In this document: positions 24,827-34,201 of the stretch, in pieces | Position numbering within the stretch: position 1 is the stretch's first letter | Layout of the letters: each line of letters begins with the position of its first letter | Source: an uncultured Paenibacillaceae bacterium | GTDB lineage: Bacteria; Bacillota; Bacilli; Paenibacillales; K13 | Assembly (NCBI GenBank): GCA_913056365.1 | Contig: CAJXLT010000008.1 | Span: forward strand, 62,001 to 126,000 | DNA: 64,000 nt | Direction: 5' to 3' | Program-made: the position numbers and the translations under genes | Notes under the pieces: model-generated | What the model was told of the DNA's origin: nothing | The model's input: only the letters and a program-made list of their open reading frames with translations | Databases searched by the model: none

Positions 24827-26656
24827 ATGGCGAGTGAACATATTAAGAATAAGCTGGCATTGCTGCCCGACAAGCCGGGCTGTTACTTAATGAAGAATGA
24901 AGAGGGCACAGTGATCTATGTCGGCAAGGCAAAGATATTGAAAAACCGCGTTCGCTCGTATTTTACAGGCAGTCATGATGCGAAGACACAGCGATTGGTA
25001 GTGGATATTCATGATTTTGAATTCATTGTAACAGCCAGCAATATGGAAGCGCTGATATTAGAGTGTAACCTAATTAAGCAGTACCACCCTCGTTATAACG
25101 TATTGTTGAAGGATGACAAGTCCTTTCCATATATTAAGATTACGCAGGAGAAGCACCCTCGCTTGGAAGTGACGCGCCGAGTCGTGAAGGACAAGGGCAA
25201 ATACTTCGGACCGTATCCGAATGCTTATGCTGCACAAGAGACGAAGAAGCTGCTCGACCGCATGTACCCGCTGCGCAAATGCAAGACACTGCCTGATAAG
25301 GTATGTCTCTATTATCATATTGGACAGTGTGTGGCTCCGTGTGAATGGGAGGTAGCACAAGCGGAATATGACCGTATGGTAAGTGAAATCACGCGGTTTC
25401 TGAACGGCGGGCATGAGCAAATTAAGTCTGAGCTGACAGCAAAGATGCAGGAAGCTGCGGAAGAGCTCGAATTCGAACGGGCAAAAGAACTGCGTGACCA
25501 AATTGCCCATATCGAGATGCTGATGGAGAAGCAAAAGATCAACATGAACGATACGGTAGATCGAGATGTATTCGGTTTTGCTGTAGACAAGGGCTGGATG
25601 TGTGTGCAGATTCTCTATATGCGTCAAGGGAAGATGATGGAACGTCGGGCTTCGATGTTCCCGTACTATGGAGAAGATGTAGACGACTTCATCAGCTTCG
25701 TGACACAATATTACAGCGAGAACCCTGCTTTGCCGAAGGAGGTACTGCTGCCAGAGATCACCGCAGATAAGGATAAGGCAGGAGAGTCGATAGATGAACA
25801 GCTGCAGCGCTGGCTCAATGTGCAAGTGCATATGCCGCAGCGCGGACGCAAGAAGCAGATGATTACAATGGCAGTAGACAATGCGCGCATGGCGCTGGAA
25901 GAGAAGTTCAAGCTTCTGGAACGTGATGAGCTGCGCACGAGCAAGGCAGCCGAGAATTTGGGAGAATGGCTAGGTATCGGTGCAGCCAGACGTATCGAGG
26001 CATTCGACAACTCGAATATCCAGGGCGCTCATCCGGTATCGGCGATGGTCGTCTTCGTCGACGGCAAGCCAGCGAAGAAGGAATACCGGAAGTACAAGAT
26101 CAAGTCGGTCGTGGGGCCGGACGACTATGAGTCGATGCGAGAGGTCGTGCGCCGCAGATATGAGCGTGTATTGAAGGAGGAGCTGGCGCTGCCTGAGTTG
26201 ATCGTCATTGATGGTGGCAAGGGTCAGATTGCGGCTGCGATGGATGTGCTGGAGAATGAGCTTGGGCTCTATATTCCGGTATGCGGCTTGGCGAAGGATG
26301 ACAAGCACAGAACAGCGCAGTTGCTCGCCGGTAATCCGCCTGAAGTTATACCGTTGCCACGCGACAGTCAGGAGTTTTACTTGCTGCAGCGTATTCAAGA
26401 TGAGGTGCATCGCTTCGCTATTACCTTCCACCGTGAGACGCGAGCCAAGTCGATGGTCGTATCGAAGCTCGACAGCATTCCTGGCATCGGCGAGGTGCGC
26501 CGCAAGAAGCTGCTGCGCCATTTCGGATCGCTGAAGAAGCTGCAAGCAGCAGCTGTTGAGGACTTCCGAGCTGTCGGCATCGGTGAAGCATTGGCCCAGA
26601 AGATTCTGGACCACTTGAACAAGCCGGAAGCGGAGGAAGATCGGACTTCTGTGTAG
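24827..26656 (+). CDS. uvrC: Excinuclease ABC subunit C
   Basis: Nucleotide-excision-repair endonuclease that cuts on both sides of a lesion within the UvrBC complex. The N-terminal GIY-YIG domain (PGCYLMKN...IYVGKAK...R) makes the 3' cut. A UVR motif ([14 protein letters not shown]) near residue 210 binds UvrB. The RNase H-like domain has [18 protein letters not shown] and VIDGGKGQ, and the C-terminal helix-hairpin-helix pair ([19 protein letters not shown]) binds DNA. At 609 aa it is complete. A purine-rich ribosome site precedes the ATG. No GAAC-N4-GTTC LexA core is visible in the upstream 100 bases. Confidence 0.97.
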   Translation: MASEHIKNKLALLPDKPGCYLMKNEEGTVIYVGKAKILKNRVRSYFTGSHDAKTQRLVVDIHDFEFIVTASNMEALILECNLIKQYHPRYNVLLKDDKSFPYIKITQEKHPRLEVTRRVVKDKGKYFGPYPNAYAAQETKKLLDRMYPLRKCKTLPDKVCLYYHIGQCVAPCEWEVAQAEYDRMVSEITRFLNGGHEQIKSELTAKMQEAAEELEFERAKELRDQIAHIEMLMEKQKINMNDTVDRDVFGFAVDKGWMCVQILYMRQGKMMERRASMFPYYGEDVDDFISFVTQYYSENPALPKEVLLPEITADKDKAGESIDEQLQRWLNVQVHMPQRGRKKQMITMAVDNARMALEEKFKLLERDELRTSKAAENLGEWLGIGAARRIEAFDNSNIQGAHPVSAMVVFVDGKPAKKEYRKYKIKSVVGPDDYESMREVVRRRYERVLKEELALPELIVIDGGKGQIAAAMDVLENELGLYIPVCGLAKDDKHRTAQLLAGNPPEVIPLPRDSQEFYLLQRIQDEVHRFAITFHRETRAKSMVVSKLDSIPGIGEVRRKKLLRHFGSLKKLQAAAVEDFRAVGIGEALAQKILDHLNKPEAEEDRTSV

Positions 26657-26969
26657 GAGTATATCGTAACGCTAGATCTCGCGGACTGGTACTGCATGCA
26701 ACCGCAGAATATGCCGATCAAGGAATTGCTGCGAATGTGCAGGCTTTGCCTACGCTTGAAGGGGCATTCTCCGATATCGCTGCGAATGTGCATCTTTCTA
26801 TCTTGGAAATGGCCGATTCTGTCTGTTGGAACAGACGGAAACTGTATAATCGCAGGCATTTCTTCTTTTGTTGCTCATATGGACTGCTATTCATGTATAT
26901 TCGCATCTTTTTTTAAAAATTGAGGTCATGCAGGCACGATCTGCAAGAGGAATAGGGTGGAGAAGCGAA
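26657..26969. repeat. Intergenic stretch with two GCTGCGAATGTGCA copies
   Basis: No gene seen. The 14-mer GCTGCGAATGTGCA occurs at 26728-26741 and 26779-26792, 51 bases apart, with weaker similarity in the flanks (a CCGAT block upstream of each). Likely a decayed intergenic repeat. Confidence 0.4.
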
Positions 26970-27000
26970 GAAAGACGCCACTGCGGCGTCTTTCTTTTTA
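26970..27000. terminator. Bidirectional terminator between uvrC and the CPBP gene
   Basis: Perfect arms GAAAGACGCC / GGCGTCTTTC, five-base loop, TTTTTA on the plus strand; on the minus strand it follows the CPBP gene. Confidence 0.82.
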
Positions 27001-27020
27001 TCTTTCTTGTGCTGCTTGGA

Positions 27021-28595
27021 TCATGCTGGTTCCGGCGCGCGGCGGAACCAGCGGTGGAACCAATAGAGCAAGCCGCCAATAATCGCAGGGAAGCAGAGGA
27101 AGAAGATAGCGGCTAACCCATTCTTCAAGCCGCCAACCGGAAGGATGGAGAAGGACATGAGTACACTGTCCATAATGGCATGCGTGAATAGCGCGGTGTA
27201 GAAGCCGTGCCGCAAATAAATATAGCAGAACAGCAGGCCAAGTATAGTGACCTCTACAAATCGGGAGTACACCGGATAGATCGGGTAGCCGACATGTCCT
27301 AGTCCCCACACCATACTAGACAGCAGTGCGGCTATCGGCGTATAGCGAACCAGCTTCTTGAAGACGGCAAGTCCGAATACGCGGTAAATCAGCTCCTCTG
27401 ATATCGCGGCTACCCAAGCAAGCAACGGGAACAGATAAGCCCACTGCAAGTTGTAAGGGGACATCATCGGGTCCTGAATCGACCACATGTCCAGAAACTT
27501 GTAGCCGAACAGAAACATCGTGTTCTGCAGGCCCATCACGACAAAGCAGAATAAATAGCCGAGCCCCATAGATCGTACGACATGCGTACCGAAATGCTCG
27601 TCGCTGAATTGCGGCCACAGATGACGTCCTTCCTTACGCCACATCCCTTCGCCGCTGACACCGGACAAGTATATGCTGATCGCGGAGAAGAAGAAATAAA
27701 TGCCCTGGAACCAGACAAGGTAGGTGACACTGCCAGAGTCAGTAATCTCATACGCCGGGATTAGGTTCATATTATAAATCAGTGCTGTAGCGAGATAAGC
27801 GACAGTCAATACAATACTCCGCGTAAAGGTCAGGCTGCTTCTATAGAAGATCACGAGGATGAGCGCAACGACTGCCAGAACCAAAGTTGATGCCATGCTG
27901 ATAAGCTGCAGCACCATCGTGGTTGTCTCCTGTTCCTCTTGCCATTCGATATAAGACTCAGGTACTTGAAAGTACGGCAGATAGGACACAACAGTACCAT
28001 TCGTAATCTCGATGTCGAAGCGCAGCTCCGCTTCACCGACTCGTTCGTTCGGAAGCTGGTAGACATGCAGCGTGCTTCCGTCAGGCTGCAAATTCTGTTC
28101 CAGCAGAGACGCTTCTGCAAACCCTTGTTCTTCCAATATACTACCAGCATCAATCGGAGGATCGATCATAGCTGCAGACGATTCCCAACCGAACACTTCG
28201 CCAGTGTACATATGCATGTAAAGTACTGCTGCTGGACTGTCATCCCGTGATATCTCGATTTGGAAGTAGTCGGCAGGCGCCCATGCAGACATAGGCGTCG
28301 TATACGTATCGGCAAGATCGTTCTTCTGCACATACCCGTTCATCAGCTTATCCGTATTGAAGTAAACCGAGGACGTAAGCGTCCCTTCGCTGTTTGTTCC
28401 CCAATGCGCATGGAAGTATTCAAGCGCTTTGTCCGAAGCTTCATGCTTCGACAATGGCATCTGGCCAGCTATGGCTTCTTCGCTTTGCAGGTTCTCTGTT
28501 TGGCTCAAGTACACGTTAATTCCGAAATAACCGAAGAAACCAATAACAGCTGTAATGACTAAGCCAATTATGTATCGGGAAGTCACAGAAGGCAT
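27021..28595 (-). CDS. CPBP-family intramembrane metalloprotease with long N-terminal extracytoplasmic region
   Basis: A 524-aa membrane protein. The C-terminal half is the CPBP (CAAX protease/bacteriocin-processing, ABI) domain with EELIYR, the GLGHVGY histidine and HAIMDS; these residues coordinate the metal in Rce1-type enzymes. Before it lie an N-terminal helix and about 190 residues outside the membrane, containing a PepSY-like LYMHMYTGEVFGWES segment, then several more helices. ATG 28595 is preferred because GAGGAGA is eight bases upstream. CPBP proteins range from prenyl-protein proteases to bacteriocin self-immunity factors; no such partner gene is next to this one. Confidence 0.8.
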   Translation of the reverse strand: MPSVTSRYIIGLVITAVIGFFGYFGINVYLSQTENLQSEEAIAGQMPLSKHEASDKALEYFHAHWGTNSEGTLTSSVYFNTDKLMNGYVQKNDLADTYTTPMSAWAPADYFQIEISRDDSPAAVLYMHMYTGEVFGWESSAAMIDPPIDAGSILEEQGFAEASLLEQNLQPDGSTLHVYQLPNERVGEAELRFDIEITNGTVVSYLPYFQVPESYIEWQEEQETTTMVLQLISMASTLVLAVVALILVIFYRSSLTFTRSIVLTVAYLATALIYNMNLIPAYEITDSGSVTYLVWFQGIYFFFSAISIYLSGVSGEGMWRKEGRHLWPQFSDEHFGTHVVRSMGLGYLFCFVVMGLQNTMFLFGYKFLDMWSIQDPMMSPYNLQWAYLFPLLAWVAAISEELIYRVFGLAVFKKLVRYTPIAALLSSMVWGLGHVGYPIYPVYSRFVEVTILGLLFCYIYLRHGFYTALFTHAIMDSVLMSFSILPVGGLKNGLAAIFFLCFPAIIGGLLYWFHRWFRRAPEPA

Positions 28596-28682
28596 AGACA
28601 ACTCTCCTCGCTATTGTATCAAGTATGTGATATTGTTCATCTCATCTAAAGTAGCACAAACAGGATAGGAGTTCTAGTCGAT

Positions 28683-28711
28683 TTGTATGAAACGCACGTT
28701 AGACCTATAAT
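28683..28711 (+). promoter_or_regulatory. Promoter of the Ktr gating-subunit gene
   Basis: TTGTAT (28683-28688), 17 bp, TATAAT (28706-28711). The leader is only about 40 nt, so no c-di-AMP riboswitch fits here. Confidence 0.65.
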
Positions 28712-28756
28712 CTAAGATAAGCGAAACATGCGACGAACATGCACAGGAGGACCATT

Positions 28757-29428
28757 ATGAAGGGGAATCAATTTGCCGTGATCGGCTTAGGCCGATTCGG
28801 CTCGAATTTGGCGAGAGAGTTAATCAAGCAAGGATATGAAGTGATGGGGATTGACAGAAGACCGGCCATTGTCGATGACATGAGCGATGAACTAACCCAT
28901 GTCGTGACGGCCGACTCGACAGATGAAGAGCATCTGAAGTCGTTGGGTATTCGCAACTTCGACTGCGCAGTGGTTGCGATCGGTGATGATATTCAGTCTA
29001 GCACACTGACGGCTATTCTGTTGAAGGAGCTGAATGTGAAGACCGTTGTGGCCAAGGCTCTGAGCGAGCTTCATGGACGAGTGCTGCAGAAGATCGGTGT
29101 AGATCGTATCATCTATCCTGAACGGGACATGGCTATTCGAGTAGCCCACCAGCTTGTCACACCTAACTTGCTGGACTACATTGAGCTGTCGAAGGATTAT
29201 ACGATTGCGGAAATCTCAGTACCCTCGCACATATCCGGCAGGACGCTCGGAGATCTGAACACGAGGGCGGAGTATGGATGCAGTGTAGTAGCGATCAATA
29301 CCGGCAGCGGCGGTGTCATCATAGCGCCAACCGCATCTGATATCGTACAAGAGCATGACATTATGGTATTGATCGGGACGAACAGCCAGATTGAGCGGTT
29401 TGAAGAAGAAGTTATTGAAGGTCCGTAG
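28757..29428 (+). CDS. Potassium uptake gating subunit (KtrA/KtrC, RCK domain)
   Basis: A 223-aa cytosolic ring subunit that gates a KtrB/KtrD-type K+ channel. The N-terminal RCK_N Rossmann fold has GLGRFG (residues 11-16) with the acidic end of strand two in IDRRP, binding ATP/ADP. The RCK_C domain (SGRTLGDLNTRAEYGCSVVAI), where c-di-AMP binds in relatives, follows. AGGAGG lies just before ATG 28757. The membrane subunit is not in this window, as for ktrC in Bacillus. The end overlaps the convergent LysR gene by 17 bases. Confidence 0.9.
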   Translation: MKGNQFAVIGLGRFGSNLARELIKQGYEVMGIDRRPAIVDDMSDELTHVVTADSTDEEHLKSLGIRNFDCAVVAIGDDIQSSTLTAILLKELNVKTVVAKALSELHGRVLQKIGVDRIIYPERDMAIRVAHQLVTPNLLDYIELSKDYTIAEISVPSHISGRTLGDLNTRAEYGCSVVAINTGSGGVIIAPTASDIVQEHDIMVLIGTNSQIERFEEEVIEGP

Positions 29429-30350
29429 ACGGCGAAGCACTATCTGTTAACAGCTTATTCGCTTGGTGGAACATGGTGGCTGCTTGGCGTACGATAGGCG
29501 CTACGATATCCTGATGCCCTGCCGATTTGCTGTAAATGAGTGTAGTTGTGCGTACTGTTTGCAGCAGCTCAGGAACGGGTAAGACGATGAGCCCGTTGTC
29601 GCTTAGTGTGCTTTCGCGCAAATAGGAATGAGGCAGCAGCGTCGCGGTTCGTGTTGTGGATACGAGTCGCACGATCGCCTCGAAGGAATCGATCTCCATC
29701 TTAATCTCAGGTCGAATGCCGAAGCGCAGGAACAAATCATCCATAAGCACACGATACCAGGTTCCGCGTGAGAACAAGATCATCGGCAAGTCCTTGAGAT
29801 CCTGGATGGACAGACTGTCCCTATCGGCTAGCGGATGCATAGCGGGCAGTACGAGGCATAGATGGTCATCGAACAAAGGGATACAGACTGTGTCCTTGCG
29901 CTCGATCAGCGAGGCAACGAGACCGAAATCAACCTTATGTTCACAGACCATCTCGACAATCTCGTGTGTCTTGCCGGTAACAGCCTTCAGGTCTGTATCG
30001 GGAAATCGCTCGCTAAGGCGTGCGATCAGGTCAGGCAACGTAGCCTGCAAGGTTGTGAGGCTTGCTCCGATCGTCAGCTTGCGCTTCGGAGCGGGGTGGA
30101 GACGCCGCAGCTCGTCACGGAATTGTCGTTCCAGACGAATCATGTCCTGCGAATAGCCGTATGCGACCCGTCCGGATTCAGTCAACACCAGACGCTTCCC
30201 CTTCCGCTCGAAGAGGGCTGTTTCTAGCGAATCCTCAAGCTGCCGGATCTTCCGCGAGAGGGCAGGCTGAGACAAGTTCAGGAGGCGCGCTGCCTGATTT
30301 AGACTTTTTTGCTCAACAACCGTGCAAAATATATGCAGGGCTTCATTCAT
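29412..30350 (-). CDS. LysR-type transcriptional regulator, divergent from sdhCAB
   Basis: A 312-aa LysR-family regulator. The N-terminal winged helix-turn-helix (SLNQAARLLNLSQPALSRKIRQLE) is complete, followed by a type 2 periplasmic-binding-protein effector domain (KLTIGASLTTLQATLPDLI onward). It is transcribed away from the succinate dehydrogenase operon with a 160-bp shared interval containing TTATAA-CGAA-TTATAA. LysR genes often regulate the divergent neighbour, so control of sdhCAB is a reasonable inference but is not shown. The effector is unknown. Confidence 0.85.
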   Translation of the reverse strand: MNEALHIFCTVVEQKSLNQAARLLNLSQPALSRKIRQLEDSLETALFERKGKRLVLTESGRVAYGYSQDMIRLERQFRDELRRLHPAPKRKLTIGASLTTLQATLPDLIARLSERFPDTDLKAVTGKTHEIVEMVCEHKVDFGLVASLIERKDTVCIPLFDDHLCLVLPAMHPLADRDSLSIQDLKDLPMILFSRGTWYRVLMDDLFLRFGIRPEIKMEIDSFEAIVRLVSTTRTATLLPHSYLRESTLSDNGLIVLPVPELLQTVRTTTLIYSKSAGHQDIVAPIVRQAATMFHQANKLLTDSASPSTDLQ

Positions 30351-30378
30351 CGTTCATCACTCGCCTTATACGGATTAG

Positions 30379-30394
30379 TTATAACGAATTATAA
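30379..30394. promoter_or_regulatory. Candidate LysR operator between the regulator and sdhC
   Basis: TTATAA-CGAA-TTATAA, an interrupted palindrome, with further TTATA elements on both sides. A weak sdhC promoter (TTCCAT at 30406, 17 bp, TATGAT at 30429) starts 12 bases to its right. Confidence 0.4.
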
Positions 30395-30510
30395 TTATTT
30401 CGCACTTCCATTATAAGCGATCGAGAGGTATGATGATAGATGTCACAAAGTGTACAAAAATAGTGGGGTAGGCCCAAATCACATGAGGTAGGCGAAAGGG
30501 GTTTAATGAA

Positions 30511-31176
30511 ATGAAGGTCAATTCGTTTTATTCCCGTAAGCTGCACTCCTTACTTGGGGTGATTCCGCTCGGTTTTTTTCTAATCGAGCATATGCTTACG
30601 AATTATGAAGCCTTTAACGGCGGGAAGGAAGGATTTATTGAGCAGATTCACTGGCTGAATAGCTTGCCGCTCGTGCTTTTTCTTGAAATATTCGGCATAT
30701 GGCTGCCACTGCTCTATCATGGAGTGTACGGATTGTACATTGCCTTCCAGGCCAAGCATAATATAGGGAATTACAGCTATGGCCGCAACATTATGTTCAG
30801 CCTCCAGCGCTTCACAGGCGTGGCGACGCTGATCTTCGTCGTGTGGCATTTTTACGATACGCGCTTTCAGGTTGCTATTGGTAACATCACGCATGATGAT
30901 CTTGCGGAGCAAATGCACAGCATCGTAACGAATCCGTTATTCTTTACGCTGTACATTATCGGTATTCTAGCAGCGACATTCCACTTCTCCAACGGGATGT
31001 GGTCGTTCCTCGTAGCTTGGGGGATTACAATCGGACCGCGCGCGCAGCGTATTTCCACGTATGTGTGGATGGCGGTATTCGTCATCATGTCAGTTATGTT
31101 CATCTTAGCGCTCAACACATTCAGGAATGAAGAATTTGCTGCGATCACGCAGGCTGCATCGACATTAATTGGATAA
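30511..31176 (+). CDS. sdhC: Succinate dehydrogenase cytochrome b558 subunit
   Basis: Membrane anchor of complex II: it carries two b hemes and passes electrons from succinate to menaquinone. Five hydrophobic helices are visible in the 221-aa protein. The likely heme-ligand histidines are in RKLHSLLG (His11), the LIEHML helix, LLYHGVYG, VVWHFYD and AATFHFSNGMW. This is the large single-anchor type of Bacilli and epsilon-proteobacteria, with no separate SdhD. First gene of sdhCAB; sdhA starts 17 bases later. Confidence 0.95.
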   Translation: MKVNSFYSRKLHSLLGVIPLGFFLIEHMLTNYEAFNGGKEGFIEQIHWLNSLPLVLFLEIFGIWLPLLYHGVYGLYIAFQAKHNIGNYSYGRNIMFSLQRFTGVATLIFVVWHFYDTRFQVAIGNITHDDLAEQMHSIVTNPLFFTLYIIGILAATFHFSNGMWSFLVAWGITIGPRAQRISTYVWMAVFVIMSVMFILALNTFRNEEFAAITQAASTLIG

Positions 31177-31193
31177 GGGGGAGTGAACGAGAC

Positions 31194-32957
31194 ATGGCAA
31201 ATTCAAGAGTAATTGTAGTTGGTGGCGGGCTAGCGGGCCTCATGGCTACCATTAAAGCGGCAGAAGCAGGAGTTCACGTTGATCTCTTATCCTTCGTGCC
31301 AGTCAAGCGTTCGCATTCCGTCTGCGCACAAGGCGGAATTAACGGAGCAGTGAATACCAAAGGGGAAGGCGACTCGCCATGGGAGCACTTCGACGATACC
31401 GTATATGGCGGCGACTTTCTGGCGAATCAGCCTCCAGTGAAGGCGATGTGTGAGGCAGCACCGGGCATTATTCACTTGATGGACCGGATGGGCGTCATGT
31501 TCAATCGGACGCCGGAAGGGTTGCTTGATTTCCGCCGTTTCGGCGGTACGAAGCATCACCGGACTGCCTTCGCAGGTGCTACGACAGGGCAACAACTGTT
31601 ATACGCATTGGATGAGCAGGTACGCCGCTGGGAAGTGGCCGGACTTGTTACGAAGTACGAGCATTGGGAGTTCATGGGTGCGATTCTGGATGAGGATGGC
31701 GTATGCCGCGGTGTGACCGCACAGGACCTGCGCAGCATGGAGATCCGTTCATTCCGTGCGGATGCGGTTATTCTGGCTACAGGCGGACCAGGCATTATCT
31801 TCGGCAAGTCAACGAACTCGGTTATCAATACAGGAACTGCAGCGAGCGCCGTATACCAGCAAGGTGTATACTATGCGAACGGTGAGTTTATTCAGATTCA
31901 TCCGACTGCAATTCCAGGCGATGACAAGCTGCGTCTTATGAGTGAGTCTGCACGCGGTGAAGGCGGCCGGGTATGGACGTATAAGGATGGCAAGCCTTGG
32001 TACTTCCTTGAGGAGAAGTATCCTGCATACGGGAACCTCGTGCCGCGGGATATCGCAACACGTGAAATTTTCGACGTATGCGTCAATGAGAAGTTAGGCA
32101 TCAACGGTGAGAATATGGTCTACTTGGATCTGTCTCACAAGGACCCGAAGGAACTGGACGTGAAGCTCGGCGGTATTATCGAAATCTACGAGAAGTTTAT
32201 GGGTGACGATCCGCGCAAGATTCCGATGAAGATTTTCCCGGCTGTTCACTATTCGATGGGCGGCATGTGGGTCGATTACAATCAGATGACGAATATCCCA
32301 GGCTTATTCGCCGCAGGCGAGTGCGAATATCAATATCATGGCGCCAATCGTCTCGGCGCGAACTCCTTGCTGTCGGCGATCTATGGCGGCATGGTAGCAG
32401 GTCCGAAAGCGATCGAATATATTAACGGGTTGGACAAATCGTCGGACGATATTTCTTCGGCGATGTTCGACCAGGAGCAGCAACGTCAGCAGCAAAGCTA
32501 CGATGACTTAATGCGTATGGATGGCGACGAGAATGCTTATGTGATCCACAAGGAGCTAGGTGAGTGGATGACGAACAACATGACAGTCGTACGCTACAAC
32601 AAGAATCTGCAGGAAACCGACGACAAGATTCAAGAGCTGATGCAGCGATACAAGCGCATCAATATGATAGATACAGCGAAATGGAGCAACCAGGCTGCAT
32701 CGTTCACCCGTCAGCTGTGGAACATGCTGGAGCTGGGCCGTGTGATGACGATCGGCGCATTGCAGCGCAACGAGAGCCGCGGAGCACATTTCAAACCGGA
32801 ATTCCCGGAACGAGACGATGACAACTTCATGAAGACTACGAAAGCGAAGTACACACCGGACGGTCCTGTCATCGAGTATGAGGAAGTCGATGCATCGTTG
32901 ATTGAACCGCGCAAGCGTGACTATACAACGGACAAACAGAAGAAAGGAGGCAACTGA
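31194..32957 (+). CDS. sdhA: Succinate dehydrogenase flavoprotein subunit
   Basis: The 587-aa catalytic subunit with covalent FAD, oxidising succinate to fumarate on the cytoplasmic side. The FAD-binding motif GGGLAGL is at residues 8-14. The flavinylation site is in RSHSVCAQGGING (His about 43), and the active-site blocks are HPTAIPGDD, RGEGG and HYSMGGMWVDYNQMT. GECEYQYHGANRLGANSLL matches the B-type enzyme of Bacilli. sdhB follows after two bases behind AAAGGAGG located in the sdhA tail. Confidence 0.97.
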   Translation: MANSRVIVVGGGLAGLMATIKAAEAGVHVDLLSFVPVKRSHSVCAQGGINGAVNTKGEGDSPWEHFDDTVYGGDFLANQPPVKAMCEAAPGIIHLMDRMGVMFNRTPEGLLDFRRFGGTKHHRTAFAGATTGQQLLYALDEQVRRWEVAGLVTKYEHWEFMGAILDEDGVCRGVTAQDLRSMEIRSFRADAVILATGGPGIIFGKSTNSVINTGTAASAVYQQGVYYANGEFIQIHPTAIPGDDKLRLMSESARGEGGRVWTYKDGKPWYFLEEKYPAYGNLVPRDIATREIFDVCVNEKLGINGENMVYLDLSHKDPKELDVKLGGIIEIYEKFMGDDPRKIPMKIFPAVHYSMGGMWVDYNQMTNIPGLFAAGECEYQYHGANRLGANSLLSAIYGGMVAGPKAIEYINGLDKSSDDISSAMFDQEQQRQQQSYDDLMRMDGDENAYVIHKELGEWMTNNMTVVRYNKNLQETDDKIQELMQRYKRINMIDTAKWSNQAASFTRQLWNMLELGRVMTIGALQRNESRGAHFKPEFPERDDDNFMKTTKAKYTPDGPVIEYEEVDASLIEPRKRDYTTDKQKKGGN

Positions 32958-32959
32958 TC

Positions 32960-33721
32960 ATGGTGGAAGCTACGGCAAACAAAACAATCAAATTCATAGT
33001 GACACGCCAGGACAGTCCGGACACGAGCCCGTATAAGGAAGAGTTTGAAATTCCTTATCGTCCGAATATGAACGTAATCAGCGCATTTATGGAAATCCAG
33101 CGCAACCCGGTCAATGCACAGGGCACGGATACAACGCCTGTATGCTGGGAATCGAATTGCTTGGAAGAAGTGTGCGGCGCTTGCTCGATGGTCATTAATG
33201 GGAAGCCGCGCCAAGCATGTACAGCACTTGTCGATAAGCTGGAGCAACCGATTAGAATCGAACCGATGAAGACGTTCCCGGTCATACGTGATGTGGTCGT
33301 GGATCGGAATCGTATGTTCGACGGCTTGAAGCGCGTGAAGGCTTGGATTCCGATTGACGGCACGTATGATCTCGGTCCCGGACCGCGCATGGCGGAGACG
33401 AAGCGTCAGTGGGCGTATGAGCTGTCCAAGTGCATGACATGCGGTGTATGCTTGGAAGCGTGTCCGAATGTCAGCGAGAACAACAGCTTCATCGGTCCAT
33501 ATGCCGTCTCGCAGGTTCGTCTGTTCAACGCTCATCCGACAGGTGAGATGAATGAGGGAGAGCGTCTGGAGACGTTGATGGAGGACGGCGGCATCGAAGG
33601 CTGCGGCAATTCGCAGAACTGTGTGCAGTCCTGTCCGAAGGGTATTCCGCTGACGACTTCAATCGCGGCGATGAACAAGGATACAACGAAGCATATGTTC
33701 AAGAAGTGGCTTGGCATGTAA
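32960..33721 (+). CDS. sdhB: Succinate dehydrogenase iron-sulphur subunit
   Basis: A 253-aa electron-transfer subunit. The N-terminal plant-type ferredoxin domain binds [2Fe-2S] through CWESNCLEEVCGACSM and a later Cys. The C-terminal domain binds [4Fe-4S] and [3Fe-4S] clusters through CMTCGVCLEACP and CGNSQNCVQSCPKG. Last gene of sdhCAB. No clear terminator follows, because a decayed IS3 element begins 56 bases after the stop codon. Confidence 0.97.
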   Translation: MVEATANKTIKFIVTRQDSPDTSPYKEEFEIPYRPNMNVISAFMEIQRNPVNAQGTDTTPVCWESNCLEEVCGACSMVINGKPRQACTALVDKLEQPIRIEPMKTFPVIRDVVVDRNRMFDGLKRVKAWIPIDGTYDLGPGPRMAETKRQWAYELSKCMTCGVCLEACPNVSENNSFIGPYAVSQVRLFNAHPTGEMNEGERLETLMEDGGIEGCGNSQNCVQSCPKGIPLTTSIAAMNKDTTKHMFKKWLGM

Positions 33722-33776
33722 GTACGCCTTGGGACATAGAATGAGCAACAGAAGAACTGCCTGTACGGTGTAATAA

Positions 33777-34200
33777 TGATATGCTCCCCTCAAAGTAGAC
33801 ACCTGAAATAACAAAAATTCAGGACTACATCGAGGGGAGTTTTTCTTTTGGGAAGAAGAGGTATCAGTTATGAGGAGAAAATTGAGGCTGTAAAGAAATA
33901 TAAGCGAGGAGAAGGAAGCCAAGGAAGCATAGCCTTTTGACATGGCTGTATCCAAGTATCCTGATGCCCAGCCAATATTTCATAGCGATCGAGGCTTTCC
34001 ATACACAAATAAGCAATTCAAGGCCAGATTGGACAAGGTCGGAATGGTGACGACGGCAAAAGAAACTGAATAAACTGGCACCGATGTCTTATCGCCAGTT
34101 ACTCGAAAACGCTGCGTGAAAAAATTGGACTCCTTTGATAAAAGGAGCCCAGCATAACGTTTTTGTTATTTCTTGTGTCTACTTGACAGGGTGCAGTTCA
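33777..34200 (+). mobile_element. IS3-type insertion sequence remnant, copy 1 (both ends, internal deletions)
   Basis: The left end TGATATGCTCCCCTCAAAG and the inverted right end TGAACTGCACCCTGTCAAG diverge slightly, then share GTAGACAC and GAAATAACAAAAA, so both terminal inverted repeats are present and end in TG...CA. Between them are the first 29 codons of an OrfA (MGRRGISYEEKIEAVKKYK, from TTG 33849), a jump to the DDE region of OrfB (IFHSDRGFPYTNKQFKARL) and another jump to the OrfB C-terminus (QKKLNKLAPMSYRQLLENAA). At about 420 bp against the usual 1.3-1.5 kb, it cannot encode transposase. Confidence 0.85.
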
Positions 34201-34201
34201 T
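34049..34201 (+). repeat. 153-bp direct repeat, left copy
   Basis: Identical by eye over 153 bases to 36676-36828, in the same orientation. It covers the end of OrfB and the right inverted repeat of the IS3 element. Confidence 0.9.

Noticed and set aside
28602-28756. c-di-AMP (ydaO) riboswitch before the Ktr gene
   Set aside because: The promoter leaves a leader of about 40 nt, and no ydaO signature is visible.
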